Assembly: GCA_024734555.1 (NCBI GenBank)
Contig: JANPWX010000109.1
Location: forward strand, 554,227-618,226
DNA: 64,000 nt
Source of the DNA: Trochalopteron elliotii
Taxonomy: Eukaryota > Chordata > Aves > Passeriformes > Leiothrichidae
Direction of reading: 5' to 3'
Shown here: positions 12,101 to 27,100 of the stretch, in pieces
Layout: the number at the start of each line of letters is the position of its first letter
Numbering within the stretch: the stretch's first letter is position 1
Translations under genes and position numbers: made by a program
The notes under the pieces: model-generated
Told to the model about the DNA's origin: nothing
The model's input: only the letters and a program-made list of their open reading frames with translations
Databases searched by the model: none

Positions 12101-15100
12101 CAAGAGGTATCTTGCTAAGGGCATTCTTTTTTACTTTTACAGACACAGACAGAGGCTACCAGCAACAGCTGTTGTTTTGAGCATCATTTGTAAAAGGAAG
12201 TGTCTCCCCAGTAATGACCACCATGGGCAGCAGACTGTTGAACCAGAAATCTGCAATATATCACTAGTGTGGATCAGGAGTTTTATAGAACATGCAATCA
12301 AACAAAAAACTACTTCAGAGGAATATAGAAGATTCCATCCCATTTGTAGAACATCCTGAGAAAGGGAAAATCTTCCTCTGGCATCTACAAGTGCTACATC
12401 AGTTCCCTGTCATCAACTGCCTGTGATTTCTGCAGACTTATCACAAGAGCATGGACACTACAGTTCAGGCACCTGAATTAGTTCTCCTCTTTTCAGTCCT
12501 GCTGAAACATCTTCCTTTGACATGTAGGCTTCAAATATGCTCTTCTTCCTCCCTCGAGTGGGTTTATTTAGATTCTTTCTGTCACCTGATGCTGGGGCAG
12601 CAGCATAGGATCCTCCTGCAAACAAAAACTCGTGTTATTTTGCCCACCAAACATGTCTGTGCATCTTAACAGAATCTGTACAGAGGTTTTATATTCAAAG
12701 CTGAACTTCTGAGAACAGTTTGGCTAGAAATACTGGCACCCGACTTCAGAACACTGAAAACCCTGGAACAATCATATTTTACAAATAATCAACACTCATT
12801 TATAAAGTCAATAGCACCCATCCCAGCCCATCTTTTAAAGCACAGGCTTCAAGGCAGCTTATTTCTGAAGCATGTACACACATTGCTTTAATACCTCTGG
12901 GAGTTCCCAGTTGTCTGGGATTTATTCTGCTGTCTGAATTGTTCATTGTTTCTGCCTGCGACTCCGAGAGTTGCCTCTTCCTATCGAAGTTCTGGGGAGT
13001 TCTTGCAGATTCAGAGTTGTTTCTGGTCCTTGCAAACCCTCTTTTTTCTGCACCTGAAATCAAATACAGCTTTGAAATAACAAGGAAGGGAAGAGGAACC
13101 CCAGTGCCAGCCTGTGGTCCTGGTGAAGCTCACAGTCTCTAGTTCTTCAGTACAAGTTACAACCATGAGTCATAGCCTTTATCCAAGAGAAACAATGTCT
13201 TCATTAGTTCATTTGTAATCTGTTGGCTCTTTGGGCCTCATAATACACCACTAACCTATTTTAGCATAAATAAAATGCTGGAAATTACGATGCTAAAGTT
13301 CAACACAACCCTTCCAAAATCCTGGGAAATTCATTAGAGCATATAAAATGTGAAATTGTTAAACTGTTTCCAAAGTCTCCACCCCATTAAGCCCCCAAAT
13401 AGTGAGAAAAATATAACCTCCCTACAACTTAATTAACCAGTTCAGGAATCAAGGAGGCAAAAAAAAAATCTTAACAACCCACACTGGAGTTATTAACTGT
13501 GGAGCTACCAGAGGCAGCACGACACACAAGGACACCAGAAAGAAGTGCCAAAGCTCCAAATGTCCAGCCTGTTCAGGATAGGCCACAATCACATGAAAAT
13601 ATTCTGCAGAGACTCACCCCTTACTTCCCTGCCATCACCTCAGCCCCTTCCCTACAGCCAGGAGAGCAAGCAGCAGCTTCCAAAGTGTATGCCAATGCTG
13701 TTCCACGGATCAGCACATTGGAATGCAACCCAGCGCCGCGCAGCTGCCCTCTTGGCCCTCCACCTGGATACTGAACATGTCATCACAGCTTTGCCTTCCA
13801 GCCCCTCCTGGCTGCGCTCCCTGGGTCCAAGCCTGTACCTGCAAGTCAGAAAACGTGCAACGCCAACTTACTTGCTACGGTGCTATCCAAGTTACAAGGC
13901 AAATTTTTTACCTATGGTACCCTTCTCAAATGAAATAGCAGATTGCTCCACAGCAGTGAGAAAAAAAAAAATGTTTTAAAAGCTGGACTTAAGCAGAGAT
14001 CTTTAAAAAATATGGTGCAGCAAGAGAAAACTGCTGCTTTTCCCAATCACAGGAAAAAAGCACTTTTCATATGTACAACAGGCAAATCAGCAAAAAGGAG
14101 GGATCCTCCTAATTGAGGAGGGAAGACATCAAGACAGGCAGAGGGACAACTGAAGGTGCCAGCTCAGACCAGTCCAGGAAGAGATGAGACACCACAGCAG
14201 TGTCTCCAAACGGGAAGATGAAACAAAGAGGAGGCTCCTGTTTTCAGCCACAATAACACAACATCATTGGGCCTTTTTCTACACAATTAAGCTTTTCACA
14301 CTCTGAGGGTGCTTCCAGGGCCTGTCAGAAGAGGTTGCAGCCCTAACATGGCAAGAGCACAGCAGCAAATCTAGGTGTCAGCTGAGGCAACTGAGGAAAC
14401 ACAACCTGTATGGCCCACATAATGAAAGGGAACTAAAATCAACTGATTTGCAACTGCCTAATGAACTGATTTACAAATGTCCTAAGGGTCAAGTTAAGTT
14501 TAAAAACAGACACCAAAAGTAAAAGTACAGACTAGAGAATTGGCAACACAATTTGCTCCTGGATACGTTTTCAGAGATATTTTGGTGAAGGAATCTGACT
14601 TAAACTGCAACAGGCAGGATTTTAGGCTGCTCACCCAGAGAAATCATGCAATCTGCTTCGTTGGAGGTTCTTAAAAATAGGTGAGACAGACGTCTGCCAG
14701 AGTTGGTCTAAGAAGAGTAGTTTTTTCCTTGAGGTAGTGAAATGGATTACACGAGCTCGTAAGGTCGTCTAAAGCCCTCGTTTCTATGACAGCAAGGCAC
14801 AGAAAATACTACTATGAATTAAAGAGCCCGGGATAAAAAAGAGGCTAAATCTTAACATGTCATTAAGAAGGAGCTGAAAAAAAATAAGAGAGCACAAAAC
14901 TAAAATGCAGAGGGGAAAAGCAAAAAAAATCTCATGAATTAGGCAGCAAGCTAAGAGCCAGAATTAGGAACTGCAGAAAAGTGTTGTCCCAGCACTTGGC
15001 TTGTCCAACGGTTAAAAACATTTGGGGCCCCTATAGCCAAAAATAATGTACAGCAGCAGCAAAGGGTGGAGAAGCATCTTTGTGTGATAAAAGGTAGACA

Positions 15101-18100
15101 TGCAGAGAGGCATCTGCACATTTTCAGCACTTAAGCCTTGGACTTGCTCTGTGATTTTTCATTTGCTCAAACTCGAAAACAAAACTTAAAGACTAAATTC
15201 ACTCAAAACAACAAACTTTGCTTCAACATAGCTGGTCTGCATGGCAGTTTACCCACAGCCACTTCGGATAGTATTTGATCCCCTTGGCCATGACATTCAC
15301 AGCTAAACAAAGCCACCCCTGTTACAAAGCCACAGGCAACTGTCACAATTAGCACTCAACTGGAACACATCAAATTCTGCATGACTGTAATTTCTTGTAT
15401 TTCTTCTTTTAAAAGAAAGAGACCTAACTACAGGTCACCATCTGTTTCAACTAGAGTCAGTATTTGTTTCTGCAATGCACCTGTCCCTTAAAACTGGAAG
15501 TTAGAAATACCTCTCCAGATGGGCTTTCCTGCCATCCCCACTGCCCAGCATTAATATTCTGATGCATAAACAGACATCATTCCACAATTCAAACTATAAC
15601 TTGACTACTCTATAGTGCAGAATATATTGAGACTACTCTTTCTGAAAAATCTATCACAAACATGGTTAAATCCTATCCCAGCACCACATGTGTCAGTCTT
15701 ACTTTTTCCTTGGTGTTACAGTTGAGTGATTTGTAAGATAGAACAAAATCACTCATGGCAGGATGTCACACAAAGTAGTAATACATTCTAGGCATTAAAA
15801 TAACCAAATACTAAATAAATTAATAAGCAAGTGAATACAAGAAAAAATTTAAAATCATTTCAGTGGAAGAAAGACTAAAGTGCAGAGCTGAGGTTGGCTG
15901 ATCCATCCTAACAGGAGACCTGAAGCAACCACAGAGCACAAAACACATCTGCTGTGCAGAACCACTCAGGCCTGAACACAGAGCAATTCTAGTGCACAAC
16001 ACGTAAATATTCACAACAAGCAGCAAATGCAACATGTTTGGGTGTTTATCTGGCTGCACAGATGATGGAGAGCTGCTCCCTGTGGATGCAGCCAACACTT
16101 GCCTGGGATTTCTAGATATTTTGCCATTTTCAATGGGATATGGCAGAGGACTGACAACTTGAGGAAAGGTGGCTGACTGTTCCATACTTGAAGCCCTCTG
16201 GAGGGAGCTTTGGGTTGAAAAAGTCCCAACACCTGCACCAGGGATGGAGGCTCCATACAAGGGTGACAGAGGGACACCCAAATAGAACCAGCAATTCCAC
16301 CCACAGAGCAGGAAACCCTTCAAACTAGCCAAAGGGAAGCACCAGTGGGAAGGAGAAACACACAACTCCAACCTCCACAGAAAGAGAGGTATGAAAGCAA
16401 AGCATTCCTGGGCTTTCAGGACAGTTCACAATCAGTCACTCACTTTTATTCTCACAATGGACACCAAGAAAAGGAGCAGAAAGGATGCAGGGGCTGGTTG
16501 AGCTCTGCTAGAAGGACAGCACTGGAGCTCCATCTGAAATCCAAACCGCCTCACTTCATCTCCATCACAACAATGACATCACAAAATGGCACATTTTGGT
16601 CTTTAAACCTAAGTACCTATTAATCTTTTCTTATTTGGAGGGGGAAAAAAGCATGCAAGGCAGCTTCCCAGAATAATGTGATTTGGCTTACAGTAAGAGA
16701 GGAGACTAGATGTTTTAAATCAGCTTATTTTGACATAATTTATACAAAATCACTCTAGAGTTTAGCTTTTGAAAAGTACTGCATTTAATTAAATTTACAT
16801 CTCTTAGTCAGTTGATCAACTAGATGGTCAACTAAATCAACTAAAATGCTCAACTAAACATGAAGTTAGCAAGGCCAGAAAGTGTTTAATTTTATATTAA
16901 AATTTGCATATTGTTTTACATAAGAAAGAATCAAGACCCTCAATTTTATTTACCAAAAATAAAACATTCTAACTGTCTCACACCTGACAATCTCTTTGAT
17001 TACTACCAGCAGAGAAGGAAACTATCACTGAATCTTCATTGGCATATCCATGACAACTCCAATTCAGGACCCAGCAAGAACCAGTTTTACTTGAGAGATC
17101 CAAGTGAATTTTAAGATAAGAAGATCTTGTATAGTCTCTCCCTTTCCTACTGAAGGACATCTACATTTTCACCAGACATTTTTACCTCCAAACTTCCAGC
17201 TTTACCATCTATAATTTATGTAGATACCTACAATAGTTAGGCAGCTCCCTGGGGTGGGCAGGACTGTGAAATAACCACAACAGTGCTGGTAACACCTCTG
17301 CAGGGTCTGACCCCCCAGACACCATCTCAGCAGGCAATGGTTCCTTGTACATTTAAAAAAAGGGAATTTATGTTGAAAGCACTGGACAGAACAATATTGT
17401 TACAAACTTTTCCAACACAAAATACTTGCATCTGCTATTTACTTTTATCAGTCCATGGCTGGACACCAACACCTCCGGTAACTCTGCTATTTCTAAGAGG
17501 ATTTTCCATTGCTTCCCAGCATTAGATCATGGTCTAGATATGGCAAGGAATCTTTGGAAAACCCTGTTTTTCAGTTAGTAGAAGCGTGAGAAGAAACAGA
17601 AGCATATCCCCAGAACTGATAACATGCAATAGAACAATTTGTTATCAGTTAATGAGACACTCTTAGCACACAGTTCCTAAATATTTGTCCATATTTCTAC
17701 AATGTTCCATTTCATTGCTGACTCATTTCAATGACTTAAACCAATTTCCTTCAAGACAACCCAGCTGTGCACTTAGTAAGACATGATAAGGACACACCCA
17801 TGATCTCGAAGACATGGCAGCTACCAAAAGAAGGATCACCCAAACACTGCCCAAGCCCCAAAAGCAGAAATTAAACAACCAAAGACAACAAGAACTACCT
17901 TGATACCAGCCTAAGGTTATTAACTGTTATGGTTATTATTAGTTAGTCCCACACACCCATTTAAGTCAGAGTAGGTTAAACACTGCAAGAAAGTTAAATA
18001 AAGTATGTTCCTGCTCATCCTTACTAGAGATTTAATGAATTAGTGTCCAAGCACGAGAGACAGCCCAAGGCATCACCTCACAAATCCGTACATTCAAGCT

Positions 18101-21100
18101 GGGCCTTGACTCCTGGCAGAGTTGACAAAGCAAATTTTAGAAACCATCAAATTTGGTCCTTTAGCAAATGAATACTCTCCAAGAGCTGCCAGGAAGTTCT
18201 ATCTGCAACTTTATGAGGCACTATGGATGCTGATGTGTAACAGGGTGTATTAATAGTCTCAATACTAAAGTTCAGCCAACACAAACTCTGCCTTGTTTTG
18301 GAAAGACATCTGGGACATAAAAAATCCACAATCCGACATAGCCCCTGAACAACTCATCTCAGGTACTTTTGTGAATCTGTCTCTGCACAGCTTTGATGAG
18401 CTGGGGGGATGCAACTCCTGGCTGGGAGCACTGGACAGGCACAGACCTACTGTTGGCACTGTTGTACCAGGCAACTGCCCCTTTCATTCTCCCAAGTCAA
18501 ATAAACTCTCCCAGCAGAAGACGTTTTGCCAGTACAAACTGCCTTAACACCAGGGTGGTTTGCTGGGATCCCTGTGCCTGCCCCTTTCATATACTTAAAC
18601 AGGCAATTTCAAAGCTATTTGATATTTTCTGCAGCTCAAAGAAGCCTCTAGAATAATTCCCTCTCAAATTTTAAAAGAGGAAATGCGTTTGTTAGATTGT
18701 TTTGAATTTCTAATGCACCAGTGATATCCAGTAGATGCCATATTATAGAAGTGACTAAGTCAAAAATCTCCAAGCACTTAAATGACTACTACAATATCCG
18801 GGATCAAATTACCACACACAGGCAAAAAAAACAGGCAAAACCAACAAACACCATTGAAGTGATCTCAAATGTGAGTTATGTCAACAAAAACACTGGTCAC
18901 AGGCAGGCCAGAAGCAACAAACTATTTATGTTTTGCAAAATATTTTGCGGATTTAAGAGATTAAATGCCCCACTAATGGTAAAGGCAAATCCTTTTTTGT
19001 TCTATTTAGTTTTAAAAGGAAAAACACAAAGACAGCTGTTGGTATAGTTGCTCAGGGAAAGAGTTCTGTACTGAGAATTAAAAAGACACTCCTTGCATCT
19101 ATCTCTGTGCTAGAGCCCCAATAATACACATACAGGACCAAACCCCATCCACCACGCTCACTGAAAGCACAACTCTGCTCCAACCTGTTAGCAACAGTCA
19201 TCCTTCCACATTTCTCTACATATGAAGTAAAAGAGTTCTTGGACAGCCTTGGAACAGAACCACCTCCATGCATTTTACAGTATCTTGAAGCCAAGAGGTT
19301 AAATAAAGTAGATGGCTCAAGATTAAAGACAAAGCAATAGAGACAAATGAGGATGTCATGGGAAAGAATTCATTAGGGATGTAGGAGTGGAAAGGCAAGA
19401 CTTGGAGATATGTTATCAGTTCAGTGATGTTTCATTGCAACACAGACCTGCAGGAGATCAACATGGTAGGCAATATTTCAGATGCTCAATCTGGAGTCCA
19501 AAAGAAAAACTGAGAGTGCGTTCTCCTTATCACAAGCAAATAAAAGATCCTTCTTCTCTCATGAAATGTAAATTCAAAGAATCTTAAACTGGAGGTTCTG
19601 CACCACATTCCTCTGCTTGGTCCAAGCCAGACCATAAAGCTAAGAGAGTTCCTACAACATTGCTGTGAGTCCTCCTCAAAAGTAGCCAAGGAAGTGAACA
19701 ATTTGAAATTATCTTAATCATTGAAAAGTAGGGAAAACTTCTGGGAAAGGGAATATCTTAGTGGAACTGGAAAAGAACGGTGATATAACAGAAGTGTAGG
19801 GATTTAGGCAGATGGCAGATTACATAATTAAGTTTAAAGTTAATTAAACAGTCATTCAAAGAAGAGAAACAATGCAAACCTACATTTATATGCATGGGCT
19901 CAGCCAAAATGCAAATTCTATGCAAATGTCCTGAACTGAGTGGGTGCTGTCTTGAAATCCAGCTGTCAGAAGTAGCTCCCAGGCCCCCCAGCCTCACTAA
20001 CTGACCATTATGATGGGCCAGCAGGGTCCAGCCACAGCATAAACCTAAATTAAACTTTCCACTGTCAAGACAAATCAAAATAAAATTGTGTTAAATGAAG
20101 GCCTCTCCACACAGCTCCAAAATGTGAGTTAAGCAGTAATTCAAAGGACTGGAAAAGCCCAACTGGTTACCAGCAACTCTCTACAACATAACACAGCCCT
20201 GCCTGTGCCAGGCAGCAGGTTGTCCATGGGCATGGCTGTGTTTGTGCCCCAGCACTCTGTGAGCCATCAGTGCAGCCATCCAGGAACAAACAGAGAGCTC
20301 TCTCACCCTGCCATTTAGAGAAGGTGATTCTCCAAACAGCTTTGGCAGAAAGTCTGCCAAAATCTGCTCAGAAGAGTACAACAAAAAAAGAACAAAGGGA
20401 ATCCTTACCACATGGGGAACAAGCTGGCTGCAGACAGGCAGCCTATCCCCCAGCCAGGGACTCCAGGTGGGGAAACACAGGCTGTTATGGTCTGTGAGGA
20501 AGTTCTAAGGGCCATAAGCTGCCTTTGGAAGTGACTGTGCCACTGCAGCTGATCATAAGATTCAGACATCCAGCAGTCTCAGAATGAAACACTGGGGAAG
20601 AAACACTCCTACTTACGAATGAAAGTAGCAAAAAAGTGGCACGTCCATGGATATTAAGGGAAGTTGGGAGTAGAGACAGATACTCATTTCCAGACTCGTG
20701 AAAATGAGGTGAGAAGCACGCATATGGTGGAAAGCACATGTTGCCACTGCTCTTTTGCTTCAAGCTGCACATACTTATTAAAAACTCTTGTGCTGCATTG
20801 TCCCCAGATTTCAATATGGAACTAGGGAAAATGTTCTTGCTGACTTTGGCTTTCAGAAAGGGCCTAGGCTTTGAAAAACTGAAATGAAGAAAAATGCACA
20901 ATGGATTCTTTCTGCTGCTAAAAACAATGCTGTGGAAACTGCTCCTGACCGCCAAGATCATGTGCTCATGACACCATGCTTCCACTTCCAAAACACTTCC
21001 AAGCATCCTCATGCTTGCAGGCTTTTGACTTCAGTAACTCAGACAGTGATTGCAGTTTTATTCAATTCCTCAGCAGGGTTTGTGTTGTAGGAATACTACA

Positions 21101-24100
21101 GGAGTGCAAGAGCCAAAGATACCATTCCAGGCCCTGAACGAAGGGCTGGTGACGAAACTCATTTAGTAGCAATAGACCAAAAGTTTATCAAAATAGTTAC
21201 TGTGCTCCAGCTGCGTGCAGCAGCACAGTGGTGCTGTCAGGGAGGGGGAACATCTCTTTTGGTTTTCAGGACTCTCTGTGAACCTGCTCCACCCTGCTGG
21301 TGACCTCCTCACTACCTACTCCGCCTGATGACTGCACTCCTCCAGCCTTCCACTCCTGCCTCGGGATGTGGGTCAGGGCTGCTTCCACTCCCCCCCATCC
21401 TTCCATCCTCCCTAAACATCTTCCACAATACCTTTTGCTCTTCGTTTTATCCAGCAACTACACTGTGAAAAGGCTCCTTCAAGACTTCAAGAAACACACT
21501 TTAAAAACACAATATTGTGGAAGTTCTGTCTTTGATTTTTCTGGGCTTCAGTAGTTTGAGAGAAGCATGTTGCTCAAAGAACAGAAGAAGCTAAGAGGCT
21601 TTGAAAAGCAAAATACCTGACAGGTGGTGCTAACATACTAGAAGACGTTAACAGCTGAAGAAATCAAAGAACTGCCTTCAGACTCCTACACATCCTGAGG
21701 TAACCCAAGGTGCTGCTGAATGTGCTCTTCTGCTGATGAACCATTCCCCATGCTATCCACTCAGTGCAGTAGGTACATAAATCACAATCCCTAGTAGTGT
21801 GGGGGAAATGCCTATAAACACACAAACTGAACAAAACCACATTTTGGCCGCTGGCTTTTATTTGCACAGAGCCTGGAATATTCTCCAAGGCAGGACATGC
21901 CCCACACATCTGTGGGCTGCAGCTGCTAGTGTTGACATTTTCCTTCAGCACCCTGGAAATTTCTTTTCTTTTGTCACAAAAGACATTATTTTATGCAATA
22001 GATCACAACATTTTGTTTTCCACCCTGCCCCAGCCAAGTCCCAGTTCTCCATAGCTTGGCTTTCCCCACAAGAGGGAGTTTAGGACATGCAGCTCACGGC
22101 ATTTCATGGTGCTGGTTAGCAGGGTATTGAGGTGGGAGGGCAAAAGATGGGCAACAGCACTTGGGACAGGAGAGGTAGGAGCAGAGTTGTAGAGGAAAGC
22201 AGCAGAGAAAGTCCATAGCAGCCACAGGCTAGAGAGGAACCACAAGAGCCACTGAATTCAGCTGCAAAGAACCTGTCCTACCTACCCAGATATCCATGGT
22301 GAAGGAGACTTTTGGACATTACCTCAGTAACAGGCCAGACCTGACCGGGGTGTGTGGGCTGACTGACCCCATGGACAGCAGAGGACAGAGGGCTTTTACT
22401 AATTAATTCCTGTTTGAATGACAGCGCTTTTCAGGGGTGGAAATTGTTATCAGGGCTTCTAAACATGCTGGTGACAGCCCACATATCACAAGCCTTGGTA
22501 AAACTGTTCCAATGGTCATTCACCCTCACTGCTAAATTGTGCTGTATTTCAAGCTGGGATTTGTTTAGCCTCAAATGCATTATATCATAATCTGCTCAAC
22601 TGAGTAGCCTATTACTGAACATCTGTTCCCCATGTAGGCAATTTACTGAAAACTCCCCTCCCCCAAGCATCTCTGTGATAACTAAAGCAGGGTTCCTCAA
22701 ATCACTCACTCACCATCCCATTGTCCTCTGGGTATTCATCAGTTCATCACCATCCGCCTCGAAGCGAGGGCATCACCACAGGATACAACACTCCAGAAGC
22801 TGCTGCTGCTGCCGTGCCAAAGACACACGGAGCCCATACTCCATCTCCCAATTCCCATGCTCATACATTACCCCTCTGGCCGCATTTCACAGGAGGAGGA
22901 CGTTCAGCTGATTAATCCATCAAGAGCTCAAAACTTTTTTCCAAGCTGTTGCTTCCCACACCGGGTTCCTCACGCTGCTATCATGGCTCTGTGCTGGCAA
23001 TCCGATAAATGGATTTTGTTCTGCCTGCTCCCAGTCCACCAAGTGATCCAGATGGCTGCCAGTAACTACCCTCATTATTCAATACTCTGCAAGTCATCAA
23101 AAAAAACCTTTTCAAGCCTACTTATATATCTTCTTCCTGATGACTGGCAGATGTATTGTTTTAAACAGCACAGGGTCAGGACATGACACTGCAAGAACCA
23201 GACACACCTGTTGGTAACCATTCTAAATTTATTGCTGCACTTAATTAGTTTGACTAAACAGGTTTTAAACCATTGCACATGCGCCGTGATTTAATTAAGT
23301 TCATACACTAATATCCATACTCACACCTTGGGCATCAAAACCCTATTCTCGTAAGAAACTGACACAGAAGAACTCAACAGGACTTTTGCTAAATAAATTG
23401 ATGACAAGTCACACGAAAGAAAAGATTTAAAATTAATTAAAAATCAATTCAATTTTTCTATGAGCCTATTATTTTCTTAGGACCAACACCACACTGACAG
23501 GCATAGTTGCCTGCACTACATAATGGGGGCTAGTGAGTAGAAAAAAAAAGTTTTAAAAAATAGCAGGTTAATAGCAACACGCCTTTCCACCGAGGAGCAT
23601 TTTGACCTGAGCACTAGTAGGTGAAGGAAGCTCCTTCACTCACAGAGGTGAGAGCTTTGCTGCCAAATGCATGGGCTCCTGCTGCACCACGGTGTGCTCA
23701 GGGCTCTGGTAAAGGGCACGGAAGACGGTTATTAGATCACACATAAAAAACACAGTCCCTGCAAGGGCAAGATCTCATCTCCCCAAGAGAGGATACATCA
23801 GATATTAACTCACATACTATAGCTGATGTTTGCCAAAAACACTAGTTGCACAAGATTCAGGAATGCAACATTTTTTTCTATCAAAAGCAAGAGAAATTTA
23901 TGTTTGTGATGACGTTCCTAAACCATTAGAAAAAGGAGCATTCTATTTTTCATGTGTTTCTCAGATGGGGCCATACAGTAAATCCAGTTTTCCCTTCTCT
24001 CCCCTATCTTATTACTGTGATTAATGTCATCTAAGCAACGTTACATTGAACCTGGCAAGATTAGCTACATTTTAAAGATTTCCACAGCAACCAACATTCT

Positions 24101-27100
24101 CCATTTATTGAGCTGATTCTTCGGCCTTTAGTAGATTGCTGGCTCATGTTTACTGGTGCCAGATAGGGAGATAACAGCATTCTTCAGAACTGAATTCCAC
24201 CACAAAAGAATGGGAAGACTCGCCACTAAAAAGTGTCATTATCCCAAATTAGCATTACAAGAAAGGAAAAGCAGAAGCTGCGGTTCTTCCTCCAAAGTTC
24301 CCCCAGAGAAACAAAGGCAAACACACAATTACACTGCAGTGTACCATGGGAAGACAAAATACCTGAGATTTTGCCATCTTATTAAGGCTGATATTTCTTG
24401 AGCAGCTGTGCCCATCAAACACACGGAAAAGCCAATCCAGGATATTTCCTTTACCTATCCAGAACCTTTTAAATGCCAGGATTGCAGCCACAAGCACAAC
24501 ACCACCATCCAACAGCAACAATTGTTTTTAAAGCTCTGATGCTAAACACCAGCCTGCTTGCCAGCACCACTCCTCCGTGGAAGCTGCCCAAGTCGGTTAA
24601 GTACCACAGGCTGGGCAAATAAATGCCAAGTGTCAGACAGATGATAAATCAGAAAGGGCTGTGGAAATCTTCCACTGCTTCAGATGAGGCATGTTGCTGC
24701 CCAGGAATTGTCTGCTTCTACTCAGGGGGCACGTTGACCCTAACAAATGGGCAAGATGCCTCCATCCCATCATAAAGCCATGAAGCTTTTAGTGAGAGGA
24801 GCCTCAGGAGGATACCTGGGGAAGCTTACAGTGCTCCAAGGAAGCTGTCTGCAGATACAGACTGAGACAGTATATCCAGCCCGCAAAACCTGAACCTATC
24901 TCAGAGCAATCAGCCTTGACCAGCATCCTGCTCCACCCAAGCTTCAACACCAACAAAGCCACCTCATTATCAGGTACTCTAGCACCCAAGATCCTCTGAA
25001 ATCAAGGGTGGCTGGGAGGTGGTATTCCACGTTTGAAGGACAGCCCTTTTCTGAAGATGTCTGATTTCTAGGCTTTCCACCAGACCTGGGAATGTCCTAT
25101 CAAACAGCAATTCTCCCTCAAAAAACAGGCTGGCAAGTGCATGTGCTTAAAATGCAACTGAAATGTTGCTGTTCCAAATAAAACACAGTACTTGTTCTAA
25201 ACTACTTATTGACAAAGCAAAGCATCACGAATATTGAAGTTCCACATAGCAGCCATCTCTACTCCTAGCATGCGACAGACAGATGCTGCAGAGAGAGTCA
25301 GCACTTCTGTCCTCAAGAAAAAGGAGGTTTTAAGCCCTTTTACGACAACAACTTCAGTCAGTCTGAAAAAAGATTGTGATTACTAACTATGGATTGAAAT
25401 GGAAAAACCCTAAGAGCCTTTGATCAAAACCAGAAAACAACCCAAGGGACTTGATAATTTTCTTTTAAGGAAGTTTAACCAACCTTTAGCACCCAAAGAA
25501 TCTAGAGCATTGGAGATTAAAGGGAAAATACCAGGAGGAAAATTGTATTAGATTAAAAACTCTAAGCATCACAATTTAAAGTGACATTTTAGGATTATTT
25601 TCTGGTTTGTTGGGTTTTGTTTGGGAAGAAGCTTCAGAGCAGGAGGTTTTACAGTGATTCTCCTCACAGAGGTTAAAACTGTGCAGAAGGGAGCAACTGT
25701 AGGACTTTCTCTATCTGCAGCTTCACTTTCACATATCCAAGAGTGCTGATGCCATAGAGGGAATCCAACCTGCAGTCTCATGACTGTGTCATGTTTCACA
25801 CAAGGGACAAAGTTCTGTTCACACTCAGCTCTCCCAACTGCAAAGCCTCCAATAGTTAGGAAAAGCAGTTTCTATATGGAACTCCAGACAGGAACACATC
25901 AGCAGAACTGAGCTCCAGGGCTTAGAGATACCTGCCTGGGGCTCCATAACCAACTCTGCTTTCCTCTAAGGCCAGAGCAATCACTCTGCCACTGGAAGGA
26001 CATTAACAGGGACCAGTCCCCTGCTGCCCACAGCCTGCCCCAGGGTGCTCAAAGGGTTTTCACAAATCGCTCTTATCTCCCTTCACTATTAGTTCCATCA
26101 GTTTTCGGGTCATTGCAAACCCGACCATGGCTAAGCCTGAACCGAAGAGCTGTTAAGAAGAGGACAATGAAATGATATGAGATAAAGAGAGATGCTTGCC
26201 TTTGAGATTAGCTCAAAGAGCCTTTCAGAAAGCCTACAACAGTCTGAAGAGAGCTAATTTGTGAGGAAATGTCACTCCTGAAAAGATGATACGCCTTGCT
26301 GGTATGGCAGAAGCAATTCTTGTCATCACAGCTTCACAAACCTTGATTTAAACTGATCAAACTAGACACCTGCCTATACAAAATAATGTGACTTATATCA
26401 GCATCAAGAGAGAAATATAAGCTTTGAAGTGAGAAAATATTAATCTGATACTGTGATGTGTGAGTTCTTATACCTAAGCACTTGCCTAGTGCAAAATCTT
26501 CATTTCACTTAAACAAGAGTCCTAAAATATACTCAGACTGAACATTTCTCTGAAACAAGTGACATATTTTTTTCCTGTTTCTTTCCTCCTCCAGAAACTG
26601 TTTTCACATCCTTGCAAGCGTTCTGGAGGGTAACCAGTCACAGCTACACAGGAGGGTGGCTAGGGAGGCATGCAGGGGAAAGAAGAAGAAAGGTGACACT
26701 GCTGAGCAAATAACTTTCCAATAATCTTTCCCACAGTCTGAGTTTTCCACCTGGGAAGTCAAACACAAGGGTCAACATGTTCTGCTTTAAGTGTTTGCAC
26801 TAAACAAACAATCAGTTTTTAAAGGGTTCATGCAACCCCACTTCCAGTCAGACCCAGAGGCCACTGGGGGCGTTTGCTTTTGAAAGCCAGGCTATTTTTA
26901 TTTTATCCATGTAGGCACCTGTAATTTTCTTGGATATAAACTGTATGCCTTTGAGATTTTTCATCTCTCATCTGCTCTTCCTACGCTTCAAAAGCCAAAG
27001 GAAGAAAAGTCTATTATGACAGGCTAAGCACAACAAATAGTGTTACAATGAACCATGTAAAAAAAAGCTCCTCCCAAAAATCAAGATCATCAACAAATTT

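Noticed and set aside
15820..16371. 183-codon minus-strand frame
   Set aside because: Considered as a retroelement or hidden DIS3L2 exon; it matches neither, and the exon junctions on either side are already phase-complete without it.
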